64,000 nt of DNA from Apostichopus japonicus (lineage: Eukaryota; Echinodermata; Holothuroidea; Aspidochirotida; Stichopodidae). The position numbers were made by a program, and so were the translations under genes. This document shows positions 22,821 to 36,548 of this stretch, in pieces. Location: assembly GCF_037975245.1 (NCBI RefSeq), contig NC_092566.1, positions 6,078,001 to 6,142,000 on the forward strand, in the 5' to 3' direction. The notes under the pieces were generated by a model. The model saw only the letters and a program-made list of their open reading frames with translations, was not told where the DNA came from and searched no databases. Position 1 is the first letter of the stretch. Every line of letters begins with the position of its first letter.

Positions 22821-25695
22821 TGTTTGGGGCTTTGTAGATGGTAATCAAATATCACAAACTGCATGACATATGCGCAGGACATCTGCGACGGCAACCAAGT
22901 ATACCTAATTTGCCGTGAACATATTTTATGTATATCTTGTCAGACAATGCAATCAAGAGGCATAAGAAGACAAAACATGACCCAGCCAGTGATTTTGGGT
23001 AGGTAAGCCGACATTTTTTAGTTAAGGCCTCCATCACTGAAGAAAATGCACACCGGACTTATGCTCAAGAAAATCCGTCGGTTCTCTGGAAGCATTCAAC
23101 TATCTGTGCTAGCATAATATATATGATAACGATGAGAGTTTATTACACCGAACTGCTAAGAAAAATGACAAAATGTACATTTCCTGATATAGTTGCACAC
23201 TAAATAGGGCGAAGTCATGATATTGACTCTAGGAGTATGCCACCTTTTTTACAGAAACGTATTTGCGCCCTCTACTTGACTTAATTGGTCTATGCTCGAA
23301 AAGGTGCAATAAATTATATTTGAAGCAAGGTGTATGCACTTGGGCCTTAGACTAATTAACTTACAATCGATGTGTTCTTAATTCGTACACTCGTATAACG
23401 AGAACAACATAATCGGAGAAGAGGGTATAGTGACCCGGTAAACTGGCAGTGTGTCTGGTTTCTATCGTTGGTAAATGTTGTTATATATTCTTTACGTTTA
23501 TTTTAACAAAATCAACTCTTTAAAACTGCTCAAGGTGATGCGCGGGCGTCAATATGTTTCAAGCACGCATGCCAAGCATTTAATAGGATTACCATGCACC
23601 AAACTAAAAGCCAAAGAATGTTACTGAGCAACTTTAGGCTAATTAATGGATTTGTTTCAATCGTTAATATTTCGTCACCCAGGAAGATTTCTCTTGTCGG
23701 TATTATTAACATTTAAACAAGCAAACCGGAAAATTGAAAATATAACTTTTCAATCATCACTTGTAATTTAAGTTGACTATTTCAACTATAGACACATACT
23801 TCGATGTGATTGGATCATTGTACTGTCGAGTGTCAGTTCAAACCATTTATCACAATCAATTCGAAATACTAACTATAATATGTGCATCTATGAAAAAAAA
23901 ATCGGGCTGACTTTTTAAAATGACGAGTTATTTATTTTAATATGTCAGCTGAGTTGCTGTTGTTGGCTTTTATGATGACTTGCAAAATCTGCAAATTTGT
24001 CATTGTTTTGGTCAAATATGGCCTTAGATAGGCCACCATTTTTTCAAGTATATACATACATGCATATTAACCTTGTAGAATTATTGTATTTTACATTCAA
24101 AAGAGCGAAAGCTTCACAACAATTTCGATAATAATAGACACTTCAAGTTCTCTGATATTTATTCACAATGACGTTTACACATTCCCATATTTCCACTTTT
24201 ACATGATATCTAACGATGGGAATCGTGGATACTTCTCATACACTTGGTGTGTGGATGCATCACATTGAGTATAAGACCCCTATTATTTTTAGTGGAGGTG
24301 TGTATTGCCACATACAGTAGACTGACCTGCGTTTACCATGCCATAGTGTAACTGTACATCAAAACAGTGGTTCGGGCCATTTATATTGTGACAGCTATTT
24401 CTGGTTAACTTCGAGCAGAAGTCTAGTGCAATGAAGTCATCGAAACCTCAATGCATATAGCGTTCTGGTTTCCATTCCTACTCCTTTCTCCTCACCGTTG
24501 CGCCCCGCCTACTCCACACAAAACTGCCCGCTATTGATACACCTAATATAACACTAGATAAAGTGTTTTGCGTATAGATTTTCGGTGCGTATGGCTTGTG
24601 ACTGCCACACATCCCATTATCATAGACATGAATGGGCAGACAGACCGAAACAAGTTCATGAAAGTACATAATGTAAAAAATCAGAACCATTTTACATTCA
24701 TTATATAAAACAATATGTTTGTCCCCGGATAATCAATAGAAGGTTGAAAACACAATTTGTTGGTTCTCATGGCCAATAATCGTGTCCCACCTGGGTGTAA
24801 TACAAGCCCATACGTTGATTTGTATTGTAGTCATTAAAATGCATTTTTTTTTACCTTCCATCCTGATGTTAACATAACTCAACCTTTAAAATTGTCCTCA
24901 TCGGCGTCCCATTAAAGCTAATACAAGGCGTAGTCTAGCAATTATAGGTAATTGTGATTTGTTCTATTTTGCCACATTTGTTACATATATTCATGTAACC
25001 AGAAGCAACTGTAATGCGCGACCTTTTGACCTCTGTAAGGTGACGGCTCCCCCAAGTGGCATATGTCCGCTCCATTCAGTCCAAACAGTCGGAAATTGAA
25101 AGTGACGTGCTCAAAGCGAACCAAACCGCGAGTAGAATGCCCGCTATGACGGTTTTATCCCTTGTGACGTGTCTGGTGTCATAGGCACGCTGGAAGAATC
25201 AAATATTATATTCGAAACAGTCGCTTTGCTTTTTACAAGCCCTAATTTTGCAATATTTCCCCGAGATGATAAATTTAACCATGCCAGCCTGAATTCTGTG
25301 CCTAACTCCATGGCCTTTCTCCACACTGATTGATTGAAGCTACTCCGGCTATCTAGAAACGTCTAACCAACTATAATTTTCCATATTTGGAAGAGACTTT
25401 CACTGCATGATTTATAGAATAACGTCGGTTCGAATAGTTGGTTAACCGTGCCCAATACAGGCAAGAACCCTTCCTATCTAGTTATAGGTATGGGATGCGC
25501 ATCAGCTTGGTCGGAAGAAACTGGACAAAACTAAATATAGATTTTTTGAGTTATGTCCAAGTTATGTATGATCAATCGTCGCATAGAATACTATTTCTCA
25601 TGATCTATGAAAAAAGGACACATGAAGGCTGAAATTTTGAGCCACTTTTGAATTCGAGTTGAAAAAGAGATGTGAAGAAAACACTGGAAAGACCG
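22821..25695. other. No recognisable gene
   Basis: About 2.9 kb of AT-rich unique sequence. Frames of 70 codons or less, with no family resemblance and no repeats of note. Confidence 0.6.
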
Positions 25696-25780
25696 GGGGA
25701 GGAGGGTGGGGGTGGGGCGGGGCGGTGGTGATTTCAAGATACAACTTGCACACACACACATATATATATATATAAATATA
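25696..25780. repeat. G-rich tract followed by (CA)n(TA)n microsatellite
   Basis: A run of GGGG/GGTGG blocks (25696-25730) precedes a compound CA-then-TA microsatellite (25749-25774) and a TA-rich tail. The frames on both strands at 25598-25900 are low-complexity by-products. Confidence 0.8.
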
Positions 25781-27416
25781 TGCTATTTGTTCATTCTTAC
25801 GTATTCCCGTGATAATCACGTTACACAACAGTTGAAAATTCCCGTGCCTAGGCCTCTTCTCTCACTTTTCATTATCTTATTCGTAATATTTCACTTTTAA
25901 GAAAGCAAAGTTTAACGTCCATGATAACTGTTCTCTGACAACCAAACGCTGTCCCGTCTTGATAAACCTTTGTAAATTGGCTCTTTCACAAGCCATCTAT
26001 TTTAATATCCCATGAGATAAAAATGTTACAAGCAGAATTTATCTGAGAAAATCCCTCGGTCACCTATCGCATGATATTACTCTTTCCGTACTGGAATCAC
26101 CCTTGAACCAGATTTATAACTCTCTAAACGCGGCGCGCCTCATAGAAGACAACTTGCCTCTCACATCGAACATATGTCACTTCCATTTAAACAAGTAGAA
26201 CGTACTAGTTTCTCCCGCCGCAAATGTATAATTTTTACATCACTCATAAGTCTTCGGCATGGATGATATAGCGTTGTACTGAAAGGTCTATATGTTGCCT
26301 TTTCATAAGCCCCAGTGAGTCGAAACCCCTCGCCATATAACGAACTGAAAGTTGCATCTGGTCGTCTTGTGGGATAAATATCTCCATTCCAACCCTAGAG
26401 AGATAATATCCATGGTATGTAACTGTGTGATTTTTGGGTTGGGGCCGTTTCAAGGTCCACTCGTTAGCATGCACTCATAGTTGTTGAAAGTCACACGCTT
26501 GAAGCACCCAAGTCAAATTTGATCCAGGCTTCGATTACGGCTCGGACTCGGTGGCTCCGTCGATCGGACTATACCCCCCCCCCCCCTACACTCATCCCGT
26601 CAGAAACTTTCGCCTAATGACGCTAAACATGAAAACGACCGTCTTTCAAAAATTAGCGGATCCAGACGTAAAATGGGGTACAACTTTGGAGGCTATCTGG
26701 GGTTGGTGTTTGGTTTGGTCCATGGAAGGTCAGGCCGGGTCTCATTGTCTCGCAAATGGTGAATGGCAGGGTGGGTGTATCTTACACATAATATATAGTA
26801 GTATTGTAGTATTTTCTTTACATATCCCTACATGTATCCTTTGGGGCAGTGGCTGAGTATCGGGTTGAGGTTGAAATGTGCTAAATTAATTATTTTTCAT
26901 CGTCGCAATCAAAGATCACCTTTATTAGCTTCATTGCGACCTGATTTAATGTTTGTTTAGTAAGTTTCAAAAGCCATCCATCACTGCAGCTTCACAACAT
27001 AGTTCGGAGATTAACATATGCCGACTTTATGCCGATCATCTGATGACGTTGCTCAGAATGATTGGCCTTTAACCCTCCTCCGATCTTGTCAGAATGTTCC
27101 AAGGTTTGCACATCAGATTCGTAGAAATTAATTGTAGCTGAAGTCACGCGACATCTAGATTGGTTAATTGTGCGTTGCAGACAGCGTCTTCCATGCTAAA
27201 TGGATAACTTCATCGAACAAGACAAAACATTATTTTATCATGTCAGTTTCTAGCCAAATCACTATCTACCATTTCCCCTGGTGTTAATTCTTTCCCAGGG
27301 TCTTATTTTCATCGACTTACCCTGGGAAAGTTGTCTTCGAATTTGTACACAGTCATACATCCCTGGCAAATGATGAAGTCTTATTGATTTGGGTTGACGC
27401 GAAAATATATAAATTT
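25781..27416. other. No recognisable gene; one C13 run
   Basis: Contains C13 at 26574-26586. The 101-codon frame beginning near 26551 translates this C run as polyproline and matches nothing I know. A 76-codon minus-strand frame (26244-26474) is also unassigned. Confidence 0.55.
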
Positions 27417-27438
27417 TATATATATATATAGTGTTGTT

Positions 27439-27494
<56 letters not shown>
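27417..27494. repeat. Paired (TA)n microsatellites
   Basis: (TA)7 at 27417-27430 and about 26 TA units at 27442-27494 are separated by an 11-base spacer. The two blocks can pair with each other as well as internally. Confidence 0.95.
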
Positions 27495-27498
<4 letters not shown>

Positions 27499-30400
27499 AT
27501 CGGCTTATATACAAGTTCCATGTCTAAGAGATATACATATGACAATTGTTAAGCCGTTATTATAATAAAAAAAAACTATATAGAGAGTGCTAGTTAGAAA
27601 ATATTGGTCCATTTTTAGGATGCAGTCTTGCAATATACGAGAAAAATACTGCCGATGTTTGCATAGATAGCACGCATCAATGCTCCCATGTTCGGTTAAC
27701 TTCAACACTTTCATTGTCAAACCATTCTGAACTGCCAACAGATGCTGACGTTTAAGCACGTCGTATACACATTATTGTTGTACCCGGAAGGAAGTCACGC
27801 AAAGATTTGGCTATCATGCTGATTTAAGTAGGAAACTACCGACTTCTATATATGGCTAGAGTATGATGCGCACTGTTACAAACCCATTGTTGAACGTATA
27901 GTTAAAACCTTCTTTGTTTAAAAATCGAACATGAATTTGATCGGGAAATTAAAGCAAAGAAAATCAACCCGGTTTAACTGGACCGCTCTGCTTTTATATG
28001 ATATCACATACACGTACACAATCAGTTGTTCACATCATATACGTTTTGGTTTATTTATAATGTATGAAAACATTGATTTTGCATAAATTATCCAGTGTAT
28101 TCTGGGCGGTTGAGGGTGAGATATCCTGGAGGCAGTATTTTGTACTGTTGCATGGTTAATTATTGCCGCAATGCGATAAACCTAGCCCACATTTACCTTT
28201 GAAAGCACATATTTTCCAATTCCTGATGACAGCTAATTTTGTCCTCCCTTCCCACCATCCCTCCCCTCCCCTTTACCATTCCCGCATTCCCCTTCCTATT
28301 ATCAATATATAGTTACTGGCGAAGAATGAAACCCAGTTATATATCTTCCTGCAATGGCGAAAGCTGCCATTCAATCTGATCACATACCACGTGACATTAT
28401 AGAAGCACAGATTATTATTATTTAAATCATTTTTTTCTCTCGAATATTCATCTCTATAACTGAAGACGAGATTTGAACCGGATGAGGAAAAGAAGTTACT
28501 TTCAGTTATACAATCGCAAAGTTCAAAATTGTGTTTGTCATTCATCTATTGAAAATCACGCTGGGAGTAGAAGTAGGGGTAAAATTGTAAGCAAATTTGA
28601 TCTCAGAAGGGGACATTTAGCGACTGGTACGGATGACCCCGCTGTATCTTAGCTTTTTAATTAAATACCTGTGTCGTTTACTCACTGGACCAATTAACCC
28701 ACGACGCATAAGATAAGTCGGTGTGTACATATCGTGACCTAGATAAGTAAAAGCACCTGAATATTCAAATTGACCCTCCATATGGTAAGAATGAATCCAT
28801 TGTGATTACACAACTTCCGTGAGACTGTGTGACAACAAATGACTTTTTAATTGTGAAATATTAAAAATCGTAGATTCACAATAAATATTACTATAAATAG
28901 ATTAGATTTTACGATGATGTATAGTAAATTTATTCGACTTGGAAGTAGGGCAAGGGTTAAGGTTAGCATCATCAGGTTACCTGCAGCAAAACCCCAAAAT
29001 CGACAATAGGAAAATACTCACTGAATGACGACTACTTTCATTCCATTCACCGTCTCCAATAGACACACAACACATGGTTTTGACGGTAGTGCAGGCCTTT
29101 GTCCCCAGACCAAACAAACGATACCATAATGAAAAACAATGGAATAGATCAGAATTTGTTAATGAATTCACTTTATTTGTTAATTGTTAATGAAATGCAT
29201 CTTGACCACTTAAGTTGGGTAAAATGCGGGGGAATGATAATAAAGCGAAAGAGTTATGGGGGTCTCAACAGAAACAACAAAGTCGTACAATTAGTATGTA
29301 CAACATTTCAAACTCTCCCCATATTTCCGTATATGCATAACTTGTAGCCTATGTATGCTGGGAATAGTTAACCGGTGTCTATTGAACAAGCTGTGGTAAA
29401 ATCTGCATGCAATTAACTAGCTCGTTTATAAACCTTTAACTTTCCATTGATTTATAATTTCATAACTGTATAAAGTATACGTGGAAGTAAATAATGATGC
29501 GCCTATGCACATTTATCATGGACAAGTTGACATTTAAATCCGTATACAGACTATATACGGCATATATAAGATCTGTAAATCTATCATTGATTCTAATCTA
29601 CTGACAGCATGAACACGAATTTTGAGATGGAGAAAATAATAGAGGTTAATCAGTCCGAACGATAAACTTTTGACTCAACTCAAGTAAGTAGATAATGAAA
29701 CATAATGAGTCGAGGGATGGGTGACGTCATCACAGCGTATCCAGGATGGATTACCCACTGGGCCTCCTGAAGTTCAGTATTGAACTATTGTGGATGATGA
29801 CATTCAAATGATGACATTTAGTAAAAAAAAAAAAGGATATGGTATGGTTTTTAGTTTTCTTTCTTTCATCGTTTTCTAACGGGAATATATGATCATATAT
29901 ACTCGGATCACGATGGCGTAGGGTTACATGGGCTACAGTGAGTGGTTGCTATGGTAACCTGCTCCGTATAATGTGGTGCATGGGATATCACAAGACCTAT
30001 TCAACATTACTGTAAAATGTGAAATGCAGCATTAGTTTGACATAACATGCTAGCATTATTCTGTATTATAGTGCTATAACTGTAGAACGTGGCATCACTA
30101 ACCTAGCATACTATAGTGTGCAACATGTGACGTTAACATTACTGTAAACCGTTACATGGATATCTATGGTATAGCGTGTCATGCCCGGTCTACGTTCGGT
30201 GTACGCTACACTGCTGTTGCACGAAGTTGGAAATATTATTGCCCGGGATCATCCCGGCTGTATGCAGATCACATACAGAATGCTCCTTAAACAGTCAAAC
30301 GAAAAGAAGAAAAAAACTTCTCCAACTTATTATCCCCTGTGGTAGTCCTCCCTTCAGTGGACCGCGCTGGATAAAGTGATCCCCTTCACACCCCTGGTAA

Positions 30401-32505
30401 CCTAATGTCAGGTTCCAACTTGGACAGATGAACTAAAAACATTTTTGTGTTAACACAAGATGCGTAAATAAACACGAGGAGCAATTATACAATCTCATAA
30501 GGGTAGATTAACGTTTTTGCTTTGACAATATATGGGATCCCCATATTGGGTGGACTCTGACTTCACTTCGGCGCATGTAGAAGATTAACACCTCGCTTGG
30601 CATTTTTTTTTTTGGCTCAATTACTACGATTGTGCGTTTGTCAAGCCAGGTTCGCCTTATCAATCAGGTTGGACATATTAATGGACACCAAGTTTATGGT
30701 CAATCTGTAGCGGCCTTAACATTACGACGCGTCGAATTTAAACGCTTACATTTTTGTGGGTGAATTATACCACACAAGATGTATGCGTAAGACTATCGCT
30801 GTCAAGAAACTGGCATGATGCTAATGTAACAGAAATTACACAATTAATATCTAACCAATTGGGCCTCAGATGGTTGCCTTGATGCATGCCTAGGGTACCA
30901 GTTATGTTAGCAGAGCAGACATACGATCATAGGTTCCTACAGGGTTATCAAGTAACAAAGAGTTGCAGTCATGACTACCGTGTATATAGCGAAATGGTGG
31001 TGTACATCGGTATAATGTAAGCGATATTCCAACAGACGGTAATTAAGACAGGGAATCCTACACGTATATATGCATAGGCCTATACTTCTAATGAGAAATA
31101 AATAATCTTTATTAACTGAGTTTTTGTTTGTTTATATTGCTGAAGATAACATTTTACAGAATCATGGGCAAGTTATTTAATTTAAGGAATGTGTGAGTCT
31201 GTTTATAGCTCCATGGTCTAAGTTACTATTCAAAACTCCTAATGTATAAATACAAATATTTGAATTATCTGACAACGATGGTAGTAATGTTGCAAGTTTA
31301 TGAAACCTTGGAAAATAACTCAGATACACGGGTAGCGCTATGGAACATATGTGTAGCCCATGTGTGTGTATAATGTTGGAAATAATCCAACCTTCTGATA
31401 AGGAAGAATTGTGGTGAGGTGATGAGAAAATAGTGGTGGTGGGTTGATTGGGGGAGGGAGACGCGAGGGTAGTGGAGATAGGGTGATAGAATGGTAGTGG
31501 TGGTGGGTGATGGGGTGCGGGTGTGGCAAGAAATGTAGAGCAGGACACGTTATAATATCATTTAATATACATTAACAAAGAAAATCTATTGCCGGTGCCG
31601 AACAATTTTCTTCAGTTGGCCTAGCTCTAATGTTTTTTTGTTTTTTTTTAACTTAACGCGGCATCATGCGCATGCTCAGTTACTAGAACGTTGTACTTGA
31701 AATACCGTTCTGAACTCGTAATTTATATATCTCATAGCCGCCGTTTTAAAGGTAATTTTTTATCACAACAAATGTTCGAATTCCAGGCTTCAAATTTTTA
31801 CACCAGGTAATCATGGACTTACAAAAGTATTGTAATAAATTAAACGCAAATCATTTTGACGGTCGGGCGGCTTTTCTGTCGCACCCCATAAAATTTTATC
31901 ACACAACGGTCACTATTAGATGATAAACCATGACGGTTTGTAAGATATGCCTGTCATATTGACACTTGCCATGTTATTCCGATATTCATATCGTAAAAAC
32001 CTCTATCAAAATATTTCGGAAGATTTTGTTTGATTATGATGTGTCAAAATCGACATTAGATCTTCATCAACTATAAAAACCGCAACTGGATTCTTCAGCG
32101 ATCACGGTTTGCTATATATACCGCGATTACTTAAATGTAGGTGAACTCGTTAACTCTTTGGAGGCTTGACTATTTTTAATCCGTTACCGGTAATTAGTAA
32201 TATTCAGAAGTTAATATGCTCGAAAATTATATTTCTTAATGTTTCCAAAACAATTGGCAGCCTTATGAGATGTTTAAGTAAATGTGGGCTATGTTTTGTC
32301 GTTGATTGTAATAACTCATATATGGCTGTGCGTCAAAAAATTAGTAAAACACCGAACGGTATATGTAGGGAATCTTGTAGAGAGCTTCAATATCATATCA
32401 TATGGCGCTGAAGAGCACAGGCTCATGCGTATATGTCAGTGCAAGTTGATTTGATTGAAGTTGTAGTATAAGTTGGAAAATCAAGAACAGTGAAAGAAAC
32501 TTCCA
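27495..32505. other. No recognisable gene
   Basis: About 5 kb of unique AT-rich DNA. Notable small sites are TGACGTCA at 29722-29729, an RFX X-box-like motif at 29944-29957 and a TAGGCCTA at 31075-31082. The 123-codon minus-strand frame at 31177-31548 is Pro/Ser/Thr/His low complexity, read from a TGG-rich stretch. Confidence 0.55.
29944..29957. promoter_or_regulatory. RFX X-box-like motif
   Basis: GTTGCTATGGTAAC fits the symmetric X-box consensus GTTRCYATRGYAAC bound by RFX factors, known from ciliary gene promoters. There is no identifiable gene next to it. Looser matches occur at 42864-42877, 47926-47939 and 63336-63349, so the motif may simply be frequent in this genome. Confidence 0.4.
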
Positions 32506-32586
32506 GTCTCCACTAGGATTCGAACCAGGGCCTCCCGCTTTATATGCGGACACCCTAACCATATATATAGTCCCCTTGATCGAGAC
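32506..32586 (-). pseudogene. tRNA-like pseudogene or SINE head
   Basis: Read on the minus strand, the ends pair as an acceptor stem with six of seven base pairs (GTCTCGA with TGGAGAC). A five-pair anticodon stem (TCCGC/GCGGG) closes a proper seven-base loop, ATATAAA, with T at position 33 and ATA in the anticodon position. A perfect B box, GGTTCGAATCC, lies in the T arm. The D arm is broken: a TATATATAT stretch lengthens it, giving 81 nt in all. The T stem has two mismatches. An ATA anticodon would read a Tyr codon, yet eukaryotic tRNA-Tyr uses GTA and normally has an intron. A tRNA-derived repeat is therefore more likely than a working tRNA. Confidence 0.65.
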
Positions 32587-33745
32587 TGAAACCTTACGAT
32601 GTTACGTCAATTGAGTTATCACTCGTGACGAGTCGCTTGAATCACAAAGCATCGTGTATGGATATCCTTTTATGTATACACACCAGTTTAACGGCGTCCT
32701 TATATTATTGATACATCAATTGAACGGGATCAATTAGGATAAACTTGCTCTTCAGAGAAAACCATATATTTGAGACCACTTGCTACCAATATATGGCCTG
32801 CTGTGTGGCGAAAGGGTCCCATTGTGAAAAGGTCTCTTCATCTTCAAGAATAATTGAGTCCGATAAATTGAAGTCTTCAAAACTTTAAGCGCAGTAAATA
32901 GGCGTTCATCTATATGTAGTCAGAACTATCGATTACCAACCGTTCCCGTCAGTACTCAGTTGAATCTACAACATTCTTTGAATATCCAACTTTTAACAAT
33001 CTGACTCGAACTAAATTTACCAATCGATGTGTGGCTTAACAACTGATAGGGGTGAACGGTTCCAAAAGCCCAAACCGCTATCCGTTGGCATCTTTGTACA
33101 AGGAGTGAATGAATCTCCTAATATCTGGCGTTACGGTCATTTGAATTCACAGAAAAGGGTCGAAGTTGTAAGTGAGAGCGCGACCGTGAGAAGATGGGAA
33201 CATGGTGAGATATTATGTTAGGAGCATTCATGTATTAATTCTACTCTAAATCAGAAAGTGTTTTCTCCTCTGAAATAAACAGCATTTACGAGTCAAACAC
33301 ACCAACATAAATGGTAAGATGCCACTTCAGTCAGTTCATTGACTTTTCAAGGTAATATCTCCGTGTTACGTATTTAGACATGTGAACAAAATATAAATTG
33401 TCTGTCTCTTACATCTGTCTCACAAAACATGTATTTGTAAACTCCTAGTTCTTTTTTGAAGAGAATACCAATACTTATCGTTGGCATTTAAAGCCCTTTC
33501 ATAATTCCACATTATAGCCATCAGCTAATTTTAAATACGTAGTAGACAAAAGTCGTTATTGTTACCAAGTGGTTAGGCTACCTAAGTATCATATTATCCT
33601 ACCATTATGTAATTTAGTAAATCACAAGCTAGTCCTTTACATGAGTATCTTCACATGAAGTGCATTAAAGCTTGTCTTTATTGTTCCTGTATGTGAACTA
33701 TAAATTGTGTTGGACTATAGATTTTATCTCCTTTTCTTCTCTTTC
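32587..33745. other. No recognisable gene
   Basis: Unique AT-rich DNA with no frame over 64 codons and no repeat of note. Confidence 0.6.
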
Positions 33746-33766
33746 TTTTTTTTTTTTGGGGGGGGG
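33746..33766. repeat. T12G9 composite homopolymer
   Basis: Twelve T followed directly by nine G, the same arrangement as at 6154 and 46517. Confidence 0.9.
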
Positions 33767-35910
33767 TAGTTAATTCTTTACTTGTTGGTATTTTTTAGAC
33801 CTATTTTATGGAATTCGTCTCAATTAATCTTTAATATAAAGAATATTTTACAGGCACATCTGTAACATAGTAATCAGGTGATCGTTGGATTTGCTTCTGC
33901 TCTTAATCAAGTCTTACGAAAAATGCGCGTAACTTCATTTTTTTTTTCCACCACAAATAAGGCAATGACAAAATAAGCACTTAAATGTCAAGCAGTCTGC
34001 GATTCGTTTGCCGCGACGTCTTCATTTAATAATAAAAAGTCTACGTTCGTTGTCGCAGTCCCATGTCAAAACAACTGACGTTACATTCAACCAGCGTTAG
34101 AACTTTTTTTGCTCCGTTCTTACAGTGGCGCAAATTTACGGACGAATGCGTCTATTGTGAATTGTGACTTTGTGTCGGTTCCAAAAATAATCACCGCAAA
34201 ATGTAAATCATTCGTTCATGCCAACTTGCACTACACGACAAGGTTTTCCGCTCGCCACATTAAGCGTAACAAAACTGTTTGTGTTTTCCTTCTGTTGTGG
34301 CCAGATCAGTTATTCACAAGAAAACAATCAAATAGGTAAACAGTTTACATGTCTACTGCCCTAGAAGATAACGGTGTCCAAGCTCGTAAACTTGTAGTTT
34401 TCACGGGCGATTACAGTCTGAGGTGATAGAACTGACAGCTATGTCCTTTTATACACTTAACTGTTGTCTGCAGTGTTGTTATTCTTGAAAGTTCCAAAGT
34501 CATAATGCTATACTTGTGTAGGACAATTTCATTATTTTCAGTGAGGACATACTGTATATGCTTGTTACTGGGAATAAATGAATTTGGGCGCCAAAAGAAA
34601 AATAGAAGAGGAAAAGGGAGAAACCAGATGTTGAATATTTATTCAACTTTCATCAGGTCCACGGCACTTTCTAGAGATTTTCATTGAGGGTTGTAACAAT
34701 GACTTTCCAGGGTTGGGGGGGGGGGAGGGTGAGGGATGCAGGTAAAATACCGTGCCCCTTTAAAACATTTTCTCTCCTGTTAAAGGTGTTATGTACAATT
34801 TATTATTTTTTGGTCGAAAAGGTAACCGTTTATCATTAGACATATCTGACATTTGTGTGCGGGAATTAATTAAGATTAACAGACAAACGAACTTCTTCCT
34901 TGAGGCACAAGTCATCAAAGCTCTAGTGAATCCATTGTTATGTGAAACATTGAATACAGAAAGGCGTGTGTAATCTTTACAAATTTATTGTCATGTTGCG
35001 AGTGTGTGTGAGGGGAGGGGAGTGGAGTGGAGGTAAGGGGAGGGTGGGGCTCTTGGTTATATTAGGGATTGCAACTTATATACCGCCATCCCTTCCTCCT
35101 TCAATGTGTTGGATCTTCACTGGATTTCAGAATGGCCATGGCAGCTTGGAGAGGGAAATAGATTAAACCATCAAGGATTGACTCACATATCTTTATATAA
35201 GACGTGCTCTTTAATGATATTTTAGAAGGTCAAAACGTAGACGCGTGCCGATGATTTTAGTTCTATTGCTTCGAAGAAATCTTGAACTTATTGTTTAGAA
35301 ATCAAACTTTAAGTAGTAAGAAATGTTTTGAAATTGATGATGCCTGGCTAAAACATGGTCGAGGTCAACTTTGGAGTTAGCATTAATCACCGTTCAAAGA
35401 TTGATAGAGTAGGGTTAAACTGGCACATTATTATATAATTTAGTTTCCATTTTCCAATTTGATGTCTTATTTTGAATCTGAAGTTCGAGCAACACAACGC
35501 GACTCGGAGGCTATTGTAGTTATATAGGGAAGAGATATATACTTTCCATATCCGGGGTATAGGGGGGGGGGGGGGTGTCAGCTGACGAAACTTGGAAGGG
35601 TTTAAAGAGGCATCCCTGCGGGATCCAAATCAGGGAGCAACGTATCACGGACAGGGGGAAACGAGCCTCATTAATGAATCCGATATTTTTTATCATTATT
35701 GTGCATGGAATACAATAACTGTCCTTATATATTCTTTGCTAATGTTTTGGCTTTATAGCGCCATTTTGTTGTATGGATCCCTTCTGCATTCGTACCCATG
35801 TCACAATCTTCTCACTGAGGTTAAGCTGTTAACAATTCGTCATCGGAAAGCATAGTGTACCAGGCATTGTCCCCATGTATGGTTGCCTGGAGGGGTGGGC
35901 GGGGGTGGGG
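33767..35910. other. No recognisable gene; G-rich tracts
   Basis: Contains G11 at 34715-34725, a G-rich stretch with quadruplex potential at about 35011-35050, and G14 at 35562-35575. No frame in it resembles a known protein. Confidence 0.6.
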
Positions 35911-35918
35911 GAGGCATG
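35911..35918. repeat. 8-bp target-site duplication, left
   Basis: GAGGCATG directly before the CAGGGGCG terminus; identical to 36549-36556. Confidence 0.88.
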
Positions 35919-36548
35919 CAGGGGCGTAGCGAAGGGGTTTTTGTTGGGGGGTGTGGAGAATTTGATTTGCCGACTGATCTGGAAGTGGTGACTGAAATGG
36001 GGGAGGGGTCTAAGGGTAGGGGGTCTACCCCTCCCCTTTGGAAAATTTTTAGTTTTGAAACGTCCTTAGATGCAATCTGGTGCATATTTTAAGTCAAATT
36101 TGATATGCCGACGGATCTGGAAGTGGTGACTGAAATGGGGGAGGGGTCTAAGGGTAGGGGGTCTACCCCTCCCCTTTGGAAAATTTTTCGTTTTGAAACG
36201 TTAGATGCAATCTGGTGCATATTTTAAGTCAAATTTGATTTGCCGACGGATCTGGAAGTGGTGACTGAAATGGGGGAGGGGTCTAAGGGTAGGGGGTCTA
36301 CCCCTCCCCTTTGGAAAATTTTTAGTTTTGAAACGTCCTTAGATGCAATCTGGTGCATATTTTAAGTCAAATTTGGCACGGAAGAAGCTCCCGTTCTCCT
36401 TTTCTCTATTCAGCTTTCCTTCTTTCTTCCCCTTCCGCTCTCTTCACCTTTTCTCCTTTTGCCGACAGACCCAAAATTTGCCGACAGCGGCCAAATTATT
36501 GGGGGGGGGGTGTGACACCCCCACACCCCCCCGCTCGCTACGCCCCTG
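35919..36548. mobile_element. Non-autonomous hAT-like DNA transposon, complete copy
   Basis: A 630-bp element whose termini are inverted repeats. The left end reads CAGGGGCGTAGCGA, and the right end reads the same 14 bases on the opposite strand before diverging. It is flanked by a perfect 8-bp duplication (GAGGCATG). An 8-bp duplication together with a terminus beginning CAGGGGCG is the usual signature of the hAT superfamily; P or Merlin types also give 8-9 bp duplications and cannot be fully excluded. No transposase is encoded, so mobility would need a transposase in trans. Inside are a triplicated 138/135/138-bp unit, G-rich runs and a G10 tract near the right end. Frames crossing it on both strands are not genes. 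Confidence 0.9.
35961..36374. repeat. Three tandem 138-bp units inside the transposon
   Basis: Units start at 35961, 36099 and 36234 (lengths 138, 135 and 138). The middle one has lost three bases in the CGTCCTTAGA segment. Copies are nearly identical apart from a few substitutions, so the expansion is recent relative to the repeat's age. Each unit has a nested hairpin: GGGAGGGGT pairs with ACCCCTCCC, and GGGTAG with CTACCC. Confidence 0.95.
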
